Shown: piece by piece, positions 17,267 to 28,556 of the stretch
Numbering within the stretch: position 1 is the first letter of the stretch
How the letters are laid out: each line of letters starts with the position of its first letter
Assembly: GCA_964458605.1 (NCBI GenBank)
Contig: CAYWLS010000027.1
Span: forward strand, 1-60,655
Direction: 5' to 3'
DNA: 60,655 bases
DNA from: JBBSNV01 sp964458605
Lineage (GTDB): Bacteria; Pseudomonadota; Alphaproteobacteria; Reyranellales; JAQSWP01
Notes under the pieces: model-generated
Told to the model about the DNA's origin: nothing
The model's input: the letters and a program-made list of their open reading frames with translations, nothing else
The model's database searches: none
Translations under genes and position numbers: made by a program

Positions 17267-19150
17267 TCAGTTGGCTTGACGACGCAGGAAGGCCGGGATG
17301 TCCAGCATGTCCTCTTCTGCCCGGGCCGTCTGCAAGCGCTCGGTCGGATCGAGGCCGCCCAGCTTGGGCTGGGTCGGCCGCATCTTCGGCTCCGGCCGGG
17401 TTTCGGCCACCGGCTGGGGCGCCGGCATCGGCGCGGGCGCCGGTTGCGGCTGCGGCGCCGGCGGCGCGACCGCCTGCGGCTGCGCCGGCTCGCGCCGGGC
17501 AGCGCCGGTCATGCGCTGGAACAGGCTCGGCCCCTTGGCCGGCTGGGGCTGCGGCGCCGCCGGCGGCGGCGCGACCTGGGTCACCGGCGGCGCGGGCGGC
17601 ACCGGCGGCGGCACGGGCTGCGGCGCCATTTGGGGCGCGACCTGCGGATGCAGGGCGTGGGCCGTGGCGGCGCTGGTATAAGCCTCTGCCGGACCGGGAG
17701 CCCGCATCTCGGGCTGGCGCATGGCGCGTGGCATCATCGGCGCGGCCATTGGCGCCGCGGGCATGGCCGACATCTGCGGGACATGGGCCGGCGCCGGCGG
17801 CGGCGTTACGGCAGCCGCCGTCATCGGCGCCTGCATCGGGCGCATCGGCTCGCCGCGCGATGCCGTACGCCAGTCGCTGGCCAGCAGATCCTGCGTCGAC
17901 ACGCGACGCTGCGCCTCCGGCTGGACCGGCTCGTCCTCGTACAGCTCCTCCTCGTCCTCCACCTCGACCGCATGCTCGGCCATCATGGCCGGCCGCGGCG
18001 CGGGCGGCGCCATCGGCTGAGGCGCCGGTTGCGGCTGGGCGGCCAGCGGCTGCACCGGCATGGCGCTCATGCCGACCGTAGCCGCAGCGGCGGCGGGACG
18101 GGCGGCCGGAGCGCGCAGCGAAGCGGAGCCGGCGGCATTGGCGCCCAGGCTGAGGATGGTGGTCTTGGGCTGCATCGCCGCCGAAGCGGCGATCCCCGTG
18201 GCCACCACCGAGACCCGCATGCTGCCCTGCATCGCCTGGTCGAAGGTCGATCCGAAGATGATGTTGGCGTCGGGGTCGACCTCGTCGCGGATGCGATTGG
18301 CCGCCTCGTCGACCTCCATCAGGGTCATGTCCAGACCGCCGGTGATATTGATCAGCACGCCCCGGGCGCCCTTCATCGAGGCGTCCTCGAGCAGCGGGTT
18401 GGAGATGGCGGCCTCGGCCGCCAGACGGGCGCGGTTCTCGCCCTCGGCCTGGCCGGTGCCCATCATCGCTTTGCCCATCTCGCTCATCACCGTGCGGATG
18501 TCGGCGAAGTCGAGATTGATCAGGCCCGGCATGACCATCAGGTCGGTCACGCCGCGCACGCCGGTGCACAGCACGTCGTCGGCCATCTTGAAGGCGTCGG
18601 CGAAGGTCGTCTTCTCGTTGGCCACCCGGAACAGGTTCTGGTTCGGGATGATGATCAGCGTGTCGACGTACTTCTCCAGTTCGGTGATCCCCGTGTCGGC
18701 GGTACGCATGCGGTGATTGCCCTCGAACTGGAAGGGCTTGGTCACCACGCCGACGGTCAGAATGCCCTGCTCGCGGGCCGCCGCCGCGATCACCGGAGCT
18801 GCGCCGGTGCCGGTGCCGCCGCCCATGCCGGCGGCGACGAACACCATGTTGCTGCCCTGCAGGTTCTCGATGATCTCGTTGAGCGTCTCTTCGGCCGCGG
18901 CCCGGCCGACATCGGGCCGTGCGCCGGCGCCCAGACCCTGGGTGATGGTCTTGCCGAGCTGGATGCGCCGCTCCGCCAGCGACTGGGCCAGCGACTGGGC
19001 GTCGGTGTTGGCGACGACGAATTCCACGCCCTCGATGGCGGCGCTGATCATGTTGTTGACGGCATTGCCGCCGGCGCCGCCCACGCCGATGACGGTGATG
19101 CGCGGCTTCATGTCGGGTTCACGTTGCGGATTGCTGAAGGTGATCGTCAT
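17267..19150 (-). CDS. ftsZ: Cell division protein FtsZ
   Basis: A 627-residue tubulin-like GTPase. The conserved core (about 15-335) has IGVGGAGGNA, the tubulin signature GGGTGTGAAPV, and the T7-loop region LINLDFADI. A very long Pro/Ala/Met/Gln-rich disordered linker of roughly 280 residues follows, with one acidic patch (EVEDEEELYEDE), then the C-terminal conserved peptide DIPAFLRRQAN, which binds FtsA and other partners. E. coli FtsZ is 383 residues and Caulobacter's about 508, so this linker is exceptional. The ATG at 19150 has GGAGAG just upstream. A 150-base gap from ftsA allows a separate ftsZ promoter. Confidence 0.97.
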   Translation of the reverse strand: MTITFSNPQREPDMKPRITVIGVGGAGGNAVNNMISAAIEGVEFVVANTDAQSLAQSLAERRIQLGKTITQGLGAGARPDVGRAAAEETLNEIIENLQGSNMVFVAAGMGGGTGTGAAPVIAAAAREQGILTVGVVTKPFQFEGNHRMRTADTGITELEKYVDTLIIIPNQNLFRVANEKTTFADAFKMADDVLCTGVRGVTDLMVMPGLINLDFADIRTVMSEMGKAMMGTGQAEGENRARLAAEAAISNPLLEDASMKGARGVLINITGGLDMTLMEVDEAANRIRDEVDPDANIIFGSTFDQAMQGSMRVSVVATGIAASAAMQPKTTILSLGANAAGSASLRAPAARPAAAAATVGMSAMPVQPLAAQPQPAPQPMAPPAPRPAMMAEHAVEVEDEEELYEDEPVQPEAQRRVSTQDLLASDWRTASRGEPMRPMQAPMTAAAVTPPPAPAHVPQMSAMPAAPMAAPMMPRAMRQPEMRAPGPAEAYTSAATAHALHPQVAPQMAPQPVPPPVPPAPPVTQVAPPPAAPQPQPAKGPSLFQRMTGAARREPAQPQAVAPPAPQPQPAPAPMPAPQPVAETRPEPKMRPTQPKLGGLDPTERLQTARAEEDMLDIPAFLRRQAN

Positions 19151-19300
19151 TTGTCTCTCCACTCGTAACTCGTTTGCGCTATTGGCAGTTCTCGATCCGG
19201 TTCGATCCGGAAACTCCCCTTGGAACGGCGCGGAGGGCCCCAACAGGCCATCCCCCGCCGCTCGCGACGTCTTCGCTTGCGCCGAACGCGCTCGCTGTCG
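19151..19300. other. ftsA-ftsZ intergenic region
   Basis: The largest gap inside the dcw cluster. Read on the minus strand it contains a direct repeat CCGGATCGA-ACCGGATCGA near 19190-19210 and the ftsZ ribosome site GGAGAG. An ftsZ-specific promoter is plausible but I could not place one with confidence. Confidence 0.4.
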
Positions 19301-20545
19301 TTAAAAGTTCTCACGCAGCCACATCCCTAGCCGGCTGAACCGGCTGTGTTCGCTTTCGCCGCCATGCTGGGCCTGAGGCTGCACGCCATGCCCCTGCGCC
19401 CGCAGCGCGTAGGTGAGCAGGCCGGCGCAGGCCGAGAAGGCCGGCCCGCCGGTGGCTTCCGCCAGACCGCTGACCCGCACCGGGCGGCCCGAGCGCACCT
19501 GCTTGTTGAGGATCTGAGCGGCCGATTCGGTGACGCCGTCGAGCTGGCTGGCGCCGCCGGTGAGCACGATGCGCCGGCCGGTCAGCTTGTCGACGCCGCT
19601 CGATTCCAGCCGTCCGCGCACCAGTTCGAAAGTCTCCTCCAGGCGCGGCCGGATGATGCCGACCAGGATCGAGCGCGGCACATGGTTCGGCTCGGTGTGC
19701 TCCTGTTCGCCGATCAGCGGCACGTCGATGATCTCGTACTGGTCGTTGGGCTTGGCGACCGAACGGCCGTACAGGATCTTCATGCGCTCGGCATCGGCCA
19801 GCGGCGTGCTGAGGCCGCGCGCGATGTCGCTGGTGACATGGTTGCCGCCCACCGGGATCGAATCGGTGTAGATCAGGTTGCCGTCGTAGAACACCGCGAT
19901 CGAGGTGGTGCCGCCGCCCATGTCGATCAGCGTCACGCCCAGATCCATCTCGTCCTGCACCAGGCACGCCAGGCCGGCGGCGAACGGCGTTACGCAACGC
20001 TCGGCAATTTCCAGATGGCTGCGCTTGACGCAGACGCCCAGGTTGCGCATGGCACCGGCCGCCGCGGTCACCAGATGGACGTCGACGCCCAGCCGCTCGC
20101 CATACATGCCGCGCGGGTCGCGGATGCCGCTGCGGCCGTCGATCGAGTAGCCGATCGGCATGGTGTGGATCAGCTCGCGATCGGACGTCTCGGCCGGCAG
20201 GTGCACCTGGCTCAGCACGCGGCGGATGTCGCGGTCGGCGATCTCGTGGCCGTTGATCGCCACTTCGACGCCGAAAGTGTGCGACGCGGGATAGCCGCCG
20301 CCGACGCCCACCACCACCTCCTCGACCCGCTCGCCGCACATCTGCTCGGCGCCGTTGACGGCCGAGGAGATGGCCTGCTCGGCCGCCTCCATGTCGACGA
20401 TGTTGCCGCCGCGGATGCCGCTCGAGGGCTGGTGGCCGATGCCGACCACGCGCAGGCCCGAGGCGCCGTCGACCCGGGCGATGAAACAGCTCACCTTGGA
20501 ACTGCCGACGTCGAGCGCTGCGATGATGCCGTTCTTCGTTTTCAC
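19301..20545 (-). CDS. ftsA: Cell division protein FtsA
   Basis: A 414-residue actin-like ATPase. Phosphate-binding loops are visible as ALDVGSSKV near the N-terminus and LIDMGGGTTSIAVF in the middle; the 1C domain lies between. The C-terminus FSRLGMWLRENF is the amphipathic membrane-targeting helix. It anchors FtsZ to the membrane and recruits late divisome proteins. The GTG at 20545 is chosen because GGAG sits seven bases upstream; another GTG four codons earlier overlaps that same signal. It starts 12 bases after the ftsQ stop. Confidence 0.96.
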   Translation of the reverse strand: MKTKNGIIAALDVGSSKVSCFIARVDGASGLRVVGIGHQPSSGIRGGNIVDMEAAEQAISSAVNGAEQMCGERVEEVVVGVGGGYPASHTFGVEVAINGHEIADRDIRRVLSQVHLPAETSDRELIHTMPIGYSIDGRSGIRDPRGMYGERLGVDVHLVTAAAGAMRNLGVCVKRSHLEIAERCVTPFAAGLACLVQDEMDLGVTLIDMGGGTTSIAVFYDGNLIYTDSIPVGGNHVTSDIARGLSTPLADAERMKILYGRSVAKPNDQYEIIDVPLIGEQEHTEPNHVPRSILVGIIRPRLEETFELVRGRLESSGVDKLTGRRIVLTGGASQLDGVTESAAQILNKQVRSGRPVRVSGLAEATGGPAFSACAGLLTYALRAQGHGVQPQAQHGGESEHSRFSRLGMWLRENF

Positions 20546-20557
20546 GTTACGCTCCAC

Positions 20558-21499
20558 TCACGTTGTCTTGCCGGCCGCCGGCTTCTTGGCGGGGCTTGAA
20601 TTGCTCTTGTCGCCCTTGGCGTCGGCGGGCTCCGGCGGATTGGCCAGGCGCACCACCATGCGGTCGGGCAGACGCAGGTCGATCACCGACACGTCGCGCG
20701 ACAGCAGTTGCTGCTTCCTGTCGAGTTCGGCCAGGGTCTTGAGCGCCGCCGCCGCGTCCTCTTCGGGCAGCATCACCTGCACCATGTTGTCGAGGGTGAT
20801 GTTCCAGCGCCGTTCGCCGACCCATACCGCGGCGCGCACGCGGCGGCCGATCTCCGGCACTTCCTGCAGCAGCAGCGACAGCGCGGTGATCTGCTCGGGC
20901 GCGCCGGCGCCGGCGATCAGCGGCAGATAGCCGTAGTAGTTGGGATCGACGGTGCGCACCACGCGGCCCTGCCGGTCGATCAGCACGAAGTCGCGGTCGC
21001 GCTGCCACAACGCGACCGCGGCGCGCTCCTTGAGCTTGACGTAGATCATGCTGGGCAGCCGGCGCTCGACGATGGCCGATTCCACCCACTCGATCGATTC
21101 CAGCCGCTGGCGCGCCAGCTTGGGGTCGAAGGTCAGCATCGACTGGCCGGCATGCACGTCGAGTGCGGCCATCACCGCTTCCCGGCTGACCAGCCGACGA
21201 CCATCGACGGTGATGTCCTGCACCGTCATGCCGGCGAATTCCGGCCAGCCCGAGACGGCGGCGCCCAGCGAACTCAGCGCCGTGCCGCCGTGACGCCAGG
21301 CGAAATAGCCGCCGAAGCCCGCGCCCCCGGCCAGCACGATGGCAAGCGCGGCCAGGCCGCCGCGCCGCATCGCCCCGGTGGCGACGGATTTGCGCCCCCG
21401 CTTGGCCGGCTTGCGCGCGGCATCGGCCGGCGCCGCCAGACGGCGAGCCTGCTGGGCGCGCTTCTTGGCGCGCACGTCGATGTCGTTCACGGCCGGCAT
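20558..21499 (-). CDS. ftsQ: Cell division protein FtsQ
   Basis: A 313-residue bitopic membrane protein. Residues 1-45 are cytoplasmic and very basic (RAKKRAQQARR, KPAKRGRKS), followed by one membrane span (GGLAALAIVLAGGAGFGGYF), a POTRA domain (about 85-160: MTVQDITVDGRRLVSREAV) and the FtsQ/DivIB domain containing WQRDRDFVLIDRQGRVV. It bridges early and late divisome proteins. The C-terminal 30 residues are Lys/Pro/Ala-rich. The ATG overlaps the 3' end of ddl by 13 bases and has GGAG upstream, suggesting translational coupling. Confidence 0.94.
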   Translation of the reverse strand: MPAVNDIDVRAKKRAQQARRLAAPADAARKPAKRGRKSVATGAMRRGGLAALAIVLAGGAGFGGYFAWRHGGTALSSLGAAVSGWPEFAGMTVQDITVDGRRLVSREAVMAALDVHAGQSMLTFDPKLARQRLESIEWVESAIVERRLPSMIYVKLKERAAVALWQRDRDFVLIDRQGRVVRTVDPNYYGYLPLIAGAGAPEQITALSLLLQEVPEIGRRVRAAVWVGERRWNITLDNMVQVMLPEEDAAAALKTLAELDRKQQLLSRDVSVIDLRLPDRMVVRLANPPEPADAKGDKSNSSPAKKPAAGKTT

Positions 21500-22442
21500 A
21501 GCGCCTGCTCCACCATCCAGCTGACCAGATGCGGGAAATCGATGCCCAGATGCTTGGCCTGCTCGGGCACCAGCGACAGCGGCGTCATGCCGGGCTGGGT
21601 GTTGATCTCGAGCAGATAGAGCCCGTCGAGGCCCGGCTGGCGCGCATCGAAGCGGAAGTCGCAGCGCGACACGCCGGCGCAACCCAGCGTCCGATGCGCC
21701 ACTTCGGCCATGCGCATGGCCTCGCGCGCCACCGGCTCGGGAACGTCGGCCGGGATCACGTGCTCGGTGACGCCTTCGGTGTATTTGGCCTCGTAGTCGT
21801 AGAAACCGCGCTTGGGCCGCAATTCGGTAACCGCCAGCGGCTTGTCGCCCATCACCGCGACGGTGAGATCGACGCCGGGAATGTAACGCTCGACCATGAC
21901 GCGGTCGCCGAAGCTCCAGCCCGACAGGTCGGGCACCGCCACATTGGCGCCCTCGTGCACGATCACGACGCCGACGCTGGAGCCTTCGGCCACCGGCTTC
22001 ACCACATAGGGCGGCGGCAGCGGATGGCCGCGCTTGAACACGGCGCGATCCACGGCGCCGCCTTCGGGCACGCGCAGGCCGTTGGCGCGGAACACCGCCT
22101 TGGCCATCTCCTTGTCCATGGCGATGGCCGAAGCCATGACGCCGGAATGGGTGTAGGGCAGGCCGGCCATCTCCAGCACGCCCTGGATGCAGCCGTCCTC
22201 GCCGTAGCGCCCGTGCAGGGCGTTGAACACCACCTCCGGTCCCTCGCCTTCGGCCGGGACCAGCGCATCGAGCAGGTGGCGCAGGTTGCGCTGCACGTCG
22301 ACGTCGATGACGCGATAGCCGGCCTCGCGCAGCGCCAGGCTGCAGGCGCGGCCCGACACCAGCGACACTTCGCGCTCGGCGGAGAAGCCGCCCATCAGCA
22401 CGGCGACGCGGCGCGGTTGGGGGGCGATCGCCGGATTGCGGC

Positions 22443-22446
<4 letters not shown>
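21487..22446 (-). CDS. ddl: D-alanine--D-alanine ligase
   Basis: A 319-residue ATP-grasp ligase. The N-terminal domain begins RRVAVLMGGFSAEREVSL; the ATP-grasp centre has PYVVKPVAEGSSVGV, and the C-terminal metal-binding motif is LYLLEINTQPGMT. It makes the D-Ala-D-Ala dipeptide that MurF adds to the UDP-MurNAc-tripeptide. The ATG overlaps the murB stop (ATGA). The length is normal for DdlB. Confidence 0.96.
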
Positions 22447-23392
<946 letters not shown>

Positions 23393-23396
<4 letters not shown>

Positions 23397-24853
23397 CCGG
23401 CGTGCCCCGTATTGGTGTTGGCGATCGAGCGCAGGCCGCCGCGCTCGTTGGCAATGGTCTGAAGCGCCGCCGGCAGGGCATAGGCCCAGTTGGTGATGCT
23501 GCCCGCGCCCAGGCAAACCACCAGGTCGCCCGGCCGCGCCACCTGCCAGACGATCTCCGGCAGGTCGGCAGGCTGATCCAGCGCGATCACCTCGCGCTGG
23601 CCGGCACGGCGCAGCGCCGTCACCAGCGCATCGCGGTTGGCGCCCTCGATCGGGGCTTCTCCCGCGGCGTAGACATCGGCCACGATCACCACGTCGGCGT
23701 CGGCGAAGCAGGCGGCGAACTGGTCGCGCAGCTGCGCCAGGCGCGAATAGCGATGCGGCTGCACCACGGCGATGACCCGCCCGCCGTAACCCTGGCGCGC
23801 CGCCTTGAGCACCGCGGCGATCTCGACCGGGTGATGGCCGTAATCGTCGATCACCGTGATGCCATGGGCCTCGCCGGTCTTGGTGAAGCGGCGCTTGACG
23901 CCGGTGAAGCCGGCCAGGCCCTGGCGGATGCTCTCGTCCTCGATGCCCATCTCGGCGGCCACCGCGACGGCAGCCAGCGAGTTCTGCACGTTGTGGCGGC
24001 CGAACATCGGCAGGCGCAGCCCGGCGATGGTGCGGCTCTCGTTGGCGGCCCGATTGGTGACGATCACGTCGAAATCGGCGCCGTGGCGGTCGAGCCGCAG
24101 ATTGGCGGCGCGCACGTCGGCGGAGACGTTCAGCCCGTAGGTGATGATCTTGCGGTCCGAGACGCGCGGGATCAGCGCCTGCACCTCGGGATGGTCGACG
24201 CACAGGCAGGCGAAGCCGTAGAACGGCACGTTCTCGACGAACTGGGCGAAGGCGTCGCGCACCTTGTCGAAGCTGCCGTAATGGTCGAGATGCTCGGGGT
24301 CGATATTGGTGACCACGGCGATGGTGGCGGGCAGGCGCAGGAACGAGCCGTCCGACTCGTCGGCTTCCACCACCATCCAGTCGCCCGAGCCGACATGGGC
24401 GTTGGTGCCCAGCGCATTGATGATGCCGCCATTGATCACGGTGGGATCGTATTTGGCCGCGACCAGCAGTTGCGCCACCATCGAGGTGGTGGTGGTCTTG
24501 CCGTGCGTGCCGCCGACCGCGATCGACCATTTCAGCCGCATCAGCTCGCCCAGCATCTCGGCGCGCCGCACCACCGGGATGTGACGCGCATGGGCCGCCA
24601 GCACCTCGGGGTTGTCCGCCTTGACCGCCGACGACACCACCACGACCTGGGCCTGGCCGACATTCTCGGCGCGATGGCCGATCATGATGCGGATGCCGGC
24701 GTCGGCCAGCCGCTTGGTGTTGTAGTTCTCGGCGATGTCGGAGCCCTGCACGACATAGTGCAGGTTGTGCAGCACCTCGGCGATGCCGCTCATGCCGATG
24801 CCGCCGATGCCGACGAAATGGATGGTGCCGATCGATAGCGGCAGGGCCCTCAT
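23393..24853 (-). CDS. murC: UDP-N-acetylmuramate--L-alanine ligase
   Basis: A 486-residue Mur ligase. The N-terminal Rossmann region is HFVGIGGIGMSGIAEVLHNL; the central ATP site is GGTHGKTTTTSMVA; the C-terminal domain carries DDYGHHPVEI and VQPHRYSR, all typical of MurC. It adds L-Ala to UDP-MurNAc, the first peptide step. The ATG overlaps the murG stop (ATGA). Confidence 0.97.
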
Positions 24854-25974
24854 GCGGCACCTCCCGCCACCACCGGCGCCTTCTGCAGCAGCGATTCGAC
24901 CAGCTCGGCCAGGCGCTGCGCGGCATCGGGCCGGCCCAGGGAATGGGCCGCCGCCGCCATGCGGCCAAGCCGCGCCGGCTCGGCCGCCAGCTCGCCCAGG
25001 GTGCGGGCCAGCCAGTCCGGCGTGAAGTCCGCGTTGGCAACGCGGATAGAAGCGCCCACCTCGTCGATCGCCCGTGCATTGGCGGTCTGGTGGTCGTCCG
25101 TGGCGTGGGGATAGGGGACGAGGATGGACGGACGACCTGAAGCGGTCAATTCCGCCACCGTTGACGCCCCTGCCCGTGCGAGGACGAGGTGGGCCCCGGC
25201 CAAGCGGGCCGGGATATCGGCGAAGAAGGAAGCGAGCTCGGCCTCGATGCCGAGCGCGGCATAGGCCGCCCTGACCGCTTCCAGGTCTTCGGATCTGCAT
25301 TGCTGGACCAGGCGCAGGCGCGAGCGCAGCACCGGCGCCAGCATCTCGAGCGTCTGGGGAAGGATCTTGCTGAACACCGTGGCGCCCTGGCTGCCGCCGG
25401 TGATCAGGATATTGATGGCGCCGGTCGGCGCGGGCGGCGTATAGCCGCGGCCATAGAGCGCGCGCACTTCATCGCGCACGGGATTGCCGACCAGCGTGGC
25501 GCGGCCGGCCGGCACGTGCTCGACCTTGGCGAAGGCGGTGGCGATGCGATCGACGCGGTTGGCCAGCAGGCGGTTGGCGCGACCCAGCACGGCATTCTGC
25601 TCGTGCAGCACGGTCGGGATGCGGGCCATGGTGGCGGCCATCATGGTCGGCACCGAAGCGTAACCGCCGAAGCCGACCACGGCGGCCGGCGCCATCTGGC
25701 GCAGCACGCTGCGGGCCTCGAAGAAGCCGCGCCCCAGATCGACCACGCCGCGCAGCTTGCCGGCCAGGCCGCCCGAAGGACTGGCGGCGCGGATGGCGTG
25801 GATCGGGAAATTGGCCAGCGCGCCTTTCCACTGCCGGCCGCGCCGGTCGGTGATCAAGGCCAGGCTGTGGCCGCGCGCGGCCAGTTCGCTGGCCAGCGCC
25901 TCGGCCGGGAACACGTGGCCGCCGGTGCCGCCGGTGGCCAGCACGATCGGCGCGCTGTTCGGGGCGGCGCTCAT
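24850..25974 (-). CDS. murG: UDP-GlcNAc--lipid I GlcNAc transferase MurG
   Basis: A 374-residue GT-B glycosyltransferase with the two Gly-rich loops ATGGTGGHVFPA near the N-terminus and ITGGSQGA in the middle, and the UDP-GlcNAc-binding segment ARAGASTVAEL. It converts lipid I to lipid II at the inner face of the cytoplasmic membrane. ATGA overlap with ftsW on the upstream side and with murC on the downstream side. Confidence 0.97.
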   Translation of the reverse strand: MSAAPNSAPIVLATGGTGGHVFPAEALASELAARGHSLALITDRRGRQWKGALANFPIHAIRAASPSGGLAGKLRGVVDLGRGFFEARSVLRQMAPAAVVGFGGYASVPTMMAATMARIPTVLHEQNAVLGRANRLLANRVDRIATAFAKVEHVPAGRATLVGNPVRDEVRALYGRGYTPPAPTGAINILITGGSQGATVFSKILPQTLEMLAPVLRSRLRLVQQCRSEDLEAVRAAYAALGIEAELASFFADIPARLAGAHLVLARAGASTVAELTASGRPSILVPYPHATDDHQTANARAIDEVGASIRVANADFTPDWLARTLGELAAEPARLGRMAAAAHSLGRPDAAQRLAELVESLLQKAPVVAGGAA

Positions 25975-27149
25975 TCGATCTCTCCGATGCCGCCGCGCCG
26001 TCGCGACAGCGCCAGCAGCATGCCCACGCCCACCGCCGTGGCCAGCGCCGAGGAGCCGCCATAGGAGATGAACGGCAGGGTCATGCCCTTGGTCGGCATC
26101 AGCTTCAAGGTGGACGCCATGTTGATCAGCGCCTGCAGGCCGAACTGGATCACCAGCCCGCTCGAGGCCAGCATCAGGAACAGGCTGGTCTCCTGCAGCG
26201 CCCGGCTCATGCCGCGCAGCACGACGAAGGCGAACAGCCCGACGATGATCAGGCAGACGATCAGGCCGAATTCCTCGCCCGCCACCGCCATGATGAAGTC
26301 GGTATGCGCATCGGGCAGCAGCGCCTTGACCGTGCCCTCGCCCGGACCGCGCCCGAACAGCCCGCCATTCATGAAGGCTTCCAGCGCGGTGTTGATCTGG
26401 TAGCTGTCGCCGACATCGGGATTGAGGAAATGATCGACGCGCTTGTGGACGTGGGCGAAGGTGTAATAGGCGCCGATCACGCTGCCGACGCCGCCCACCG
26501 CGCCCGCCGCCACGAACCAGATCGACAGGCCGGCCAGGAAGAACTGGGCGAACCACACGGTCGACAGCACGATCGCCATGCCCAGATCGGGCTGCTGGAT
26601 CAGCAGCGCCATGATCACGCCGAACAGGCCGATCGACAGCAGGAAGCCGGGAAATTTCTTGTTCAGCTTGCGCTTGGTGAACAGCCAGGCCGCCACCACG
26701 GCGAAGGAGGGTTTGACGAATTCCGACGGCTGGATCGACAGCGGGCCGAACGACAGCCAGCGGCGCGAGCCCTTGATCTCGGCGCCCATCACCAGGGTCA
26801 GCGCCAGCATCGCCAGGCTGACCAGCAGCACGACGGTGGCGAAGCGGCGGATCTGCTGCGGGTTCATCATCGAGATCGCCAGGGTGACGATCAGGGCCAG
26901 CGGCAGGAAGAACAACTGCCGGCGCACGAAGTGGAACGAATCGATGCCCAGCCGCTCCGCCACCGGCGGGCTGGCCGCCATGGTGAGGATGACGCCGAAC
27001 ACCAGGATGGCGACGATCGACGCCAGCATCCAGCGGTCGACGGTCCACCACCAGCGTCCGATCACGCTGGTATCGGCGCGCGAGAAGGCGACGCCCTGCA
27101 CCAGCTTGCGCACCGGCGCGCCGATATCGCTGCGGGAGAAGGTGATCAT
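25971..27149 (-). CDS. ftsW: Septal peptidoglycan polymerase FtsW
   Basis: A 392-residue SEDS-family membrane protein with about ten spans. The conserved segments RRWLSFGPLSIQPSEFVKPS, the TDFIMAVAGEEFGL loop and PTKGMTLPFISYGGSS are characteristic. With FtsI it forms the septal glycosyltransferase-transpeptidase pair. The N-terminal about 40 residues (including FSRADTSVIGRWWWTVD) are cytoplasmic. ATGA overlaps with murD and murG. Confidence 0.96.
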   Translation of the reverse strand: MITFSRSDIGAPVRKLVQGVAFSRADTSVIGRWWWTVDRWMLASIVAILVFGVILTMAASPPVAERLGIDSFHFVRRQLFFLPLALIVTLAISMMNPQQIRRFATVVLLVSLAMLALTLVMGAEIKGSRRWLSFGPLSIQPSEFVKPSFAVVAAWLFTKRKLNKKFPGFLLSIGLFGVIMALLIQQPDLGMAIVLSTVWFAQFFLAGLSIWFVAAGAVGGVGSVIGAYYTFAHVHKRVDHFLNPDVGDSYQINTALEAFMNGGLFGRGPGEGTVKALLPDAHTDFIMAVAGEEFGLIVCLIIVGLFAFVVLRGMSRALQETSLFLMLASSGLVIQFGLQALINMASTLKLMPTKGMTLPFISYGGSSALATAVGVGMLLALSRRRGGIGEIE

Positions 27150-28552
27150 GCGGCACCTTCTTCCAGCCGGCTCACCAGGGCACGGAAGCCCTCGCCGCGC
27201 GCCTCGAAATTGGGCCACTGGTCGAACGAGGCGCAGGCCGGCGACAGCAGCACCACCGCGCCCTGCCGGCGTTCGCGCTGCGCCATGGCGTGCGCCGCGC
27301 GCACCGCGTGCGCCAGGTCGCCTTCCTTGCTGAACGGTACCTTGCCCTGCAGGGTGCGGGCGAATTCATCGCTGGCCTCGCCGATCAGGAAGGCATGCAC
27401 CACGCGGCCGAATAGCGGCTTGAGCGATTCGATGCCGCCTTCCTTGGCGCGGCCGCCGGCGATCCAGTAGATCGTGTCGTAGCTGGCCAGCGCCTTCTCG
27501 GTGGCGTCGGCATTGGTCGCCTTGCTGTCGTTGATATAGGGGATGCCGCCCAGCACCGCGACCCGCTCCTGGCGATGCGCCAGGCCCGGATAGCTGCGGA
27601 TACCGGCGGCGATCGCCTCGGCGTCCAGCCCCAGGGCGCGGCAGGCGGCGAAGGCGGCGCAGGCATTCTGCCAGTTATGGGCGCCCGGCAGGGTGAGGAC
27701 CGGCTTCAGGTCGAGCGTGAAGCCGTTGTCGTCGATCTCGTCGTACAGGATGCCGTCCTGCGCCCACACGCCCCATTCGGCGCGCTGGCCGACGGAGATC
27801 GGGATCACGCGATGGCCTTGCGCGATCAGGCCGGCGGCGATGTCCCGGCTTGGCGCGCTGTCGATGCCGATCACGGCGGCATCGCTGTTGGCCTGGTTGA
27901 GGAAGATGCGCTTCTTGGCCGCGACATAGCCCGCCATGCCGCCATGGCGATCGAGATGGTCGGGCGTGATGTTCAACAGCACAGCAACGTCAAAACGCCC
28001 CTGCTCGATCAGCTCGAGCTGGTAGGAGGACATCTCCAGCACATAGATGCCGTCCTTGCCCAGCCTGGCGAAATCCAGCACCGGACGGCCGAGATTGCCG
28101 CCGACCTCGACCTTGCGGCCGGCCTGGGCCAGCACATGGCCGATCAGCGCGGTGGTGGTCGACTTGCCGTTGGTGCCGGTGATGCCGACGAAGCGCGGAC
28201 GATCCTGGCCGGCGCGCGCGCCAATGGCCGACTGGGCGCGCATCAGCAGCTCGATGTCGCCCAGGATCGGCTTGCCGTGCGACTTGGCCAGCGCCGCCGC
28301 CGGATGCGGCTTGGGCCAGGTGTGGGGGATGCCGGGGCTGAGCAGCAGCGCGTCGATGCCGGACCAGTCGGCGCCGAGCGGATCGGCCACGGTCAAGCCG
28401 GCCGAGGCCGCCTGCTGGCGCTTGGCGGCATCGTCGTCCCAGGCCAGATGCGCGATGCCCGCCGCCTGCAGGGCGCGCGCCGTCGCCAGCCCCGAGCGGG
28501 CCAGGCCGAGCACGGCGAATTTCGATCCCTGCAGGAAGGCAAGATCGATCAT
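27146..28552 (-). CDS. murD: UDP-MurNAc-L-alanine--D-glutamate ligase
   Basis: A 468-residue Mur ligase. The N-domain is FAVLGLARSGLATARAL, the ATP loop GITGTNGKSTTTALIG, the central motif ITPDHLDRHG, and the C-domain YINDSKATNADATEKAL and LLSPACASFDQW. It adds D-Glu to UDP-MurNAc-L-Ala. It starts four bases after mraY stops and overlaps ftsW by four. Confidence 0.97.
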   Translation of the reverse strand: MIDLAFLQGSKFAVLGLARSGLATARALQAAGIAHLAWDDDAAKRQQAASAGLTVADPLGADWSGIDALLLSPGIPHTWPKPHPAAALAKSHGKPILGDIELLMRAQSAIGARAGQDRPRFVGITGTNGKSTTTALIGHVLAQAGRKVEVGGNLGRPVLDFARLGKDGIYVLEMSSYQLELIEQGRFDVAVLLNITPDHLDRHGGMAGYVAAKKRIFLNQANSDAAVIGIDSAPSRDIAAGLIAQGHRVIPISVGQRAEWGVWAQDGILYDEIDDNGFTLDLKPVLTLPGAHNWQNACAAFAACRALGLDAEAIAAGIRSYPGLAHRQERVAVLGGIPYINDSKATNADATEKALASYDTIYWIAGGRAKEGGIESLKPLFGRVVHAFLIGEASDEFARTLQGKVPFSKEGDLAHAVRAAHAMAQRERRQGAVVLLSPACASFDQWPNFEARGEGFRALVSRLEEGAA

Positions 28553-28556
28553 GCGA

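Noticed and set aside
19188..19203. GTTC-N8-GTTC in front of ftsZ
   Set aside because: The spacer is eight bases rather than seven, so it does not fit the LexA motif, and it lies in a CCGGATCGA direct repeat.
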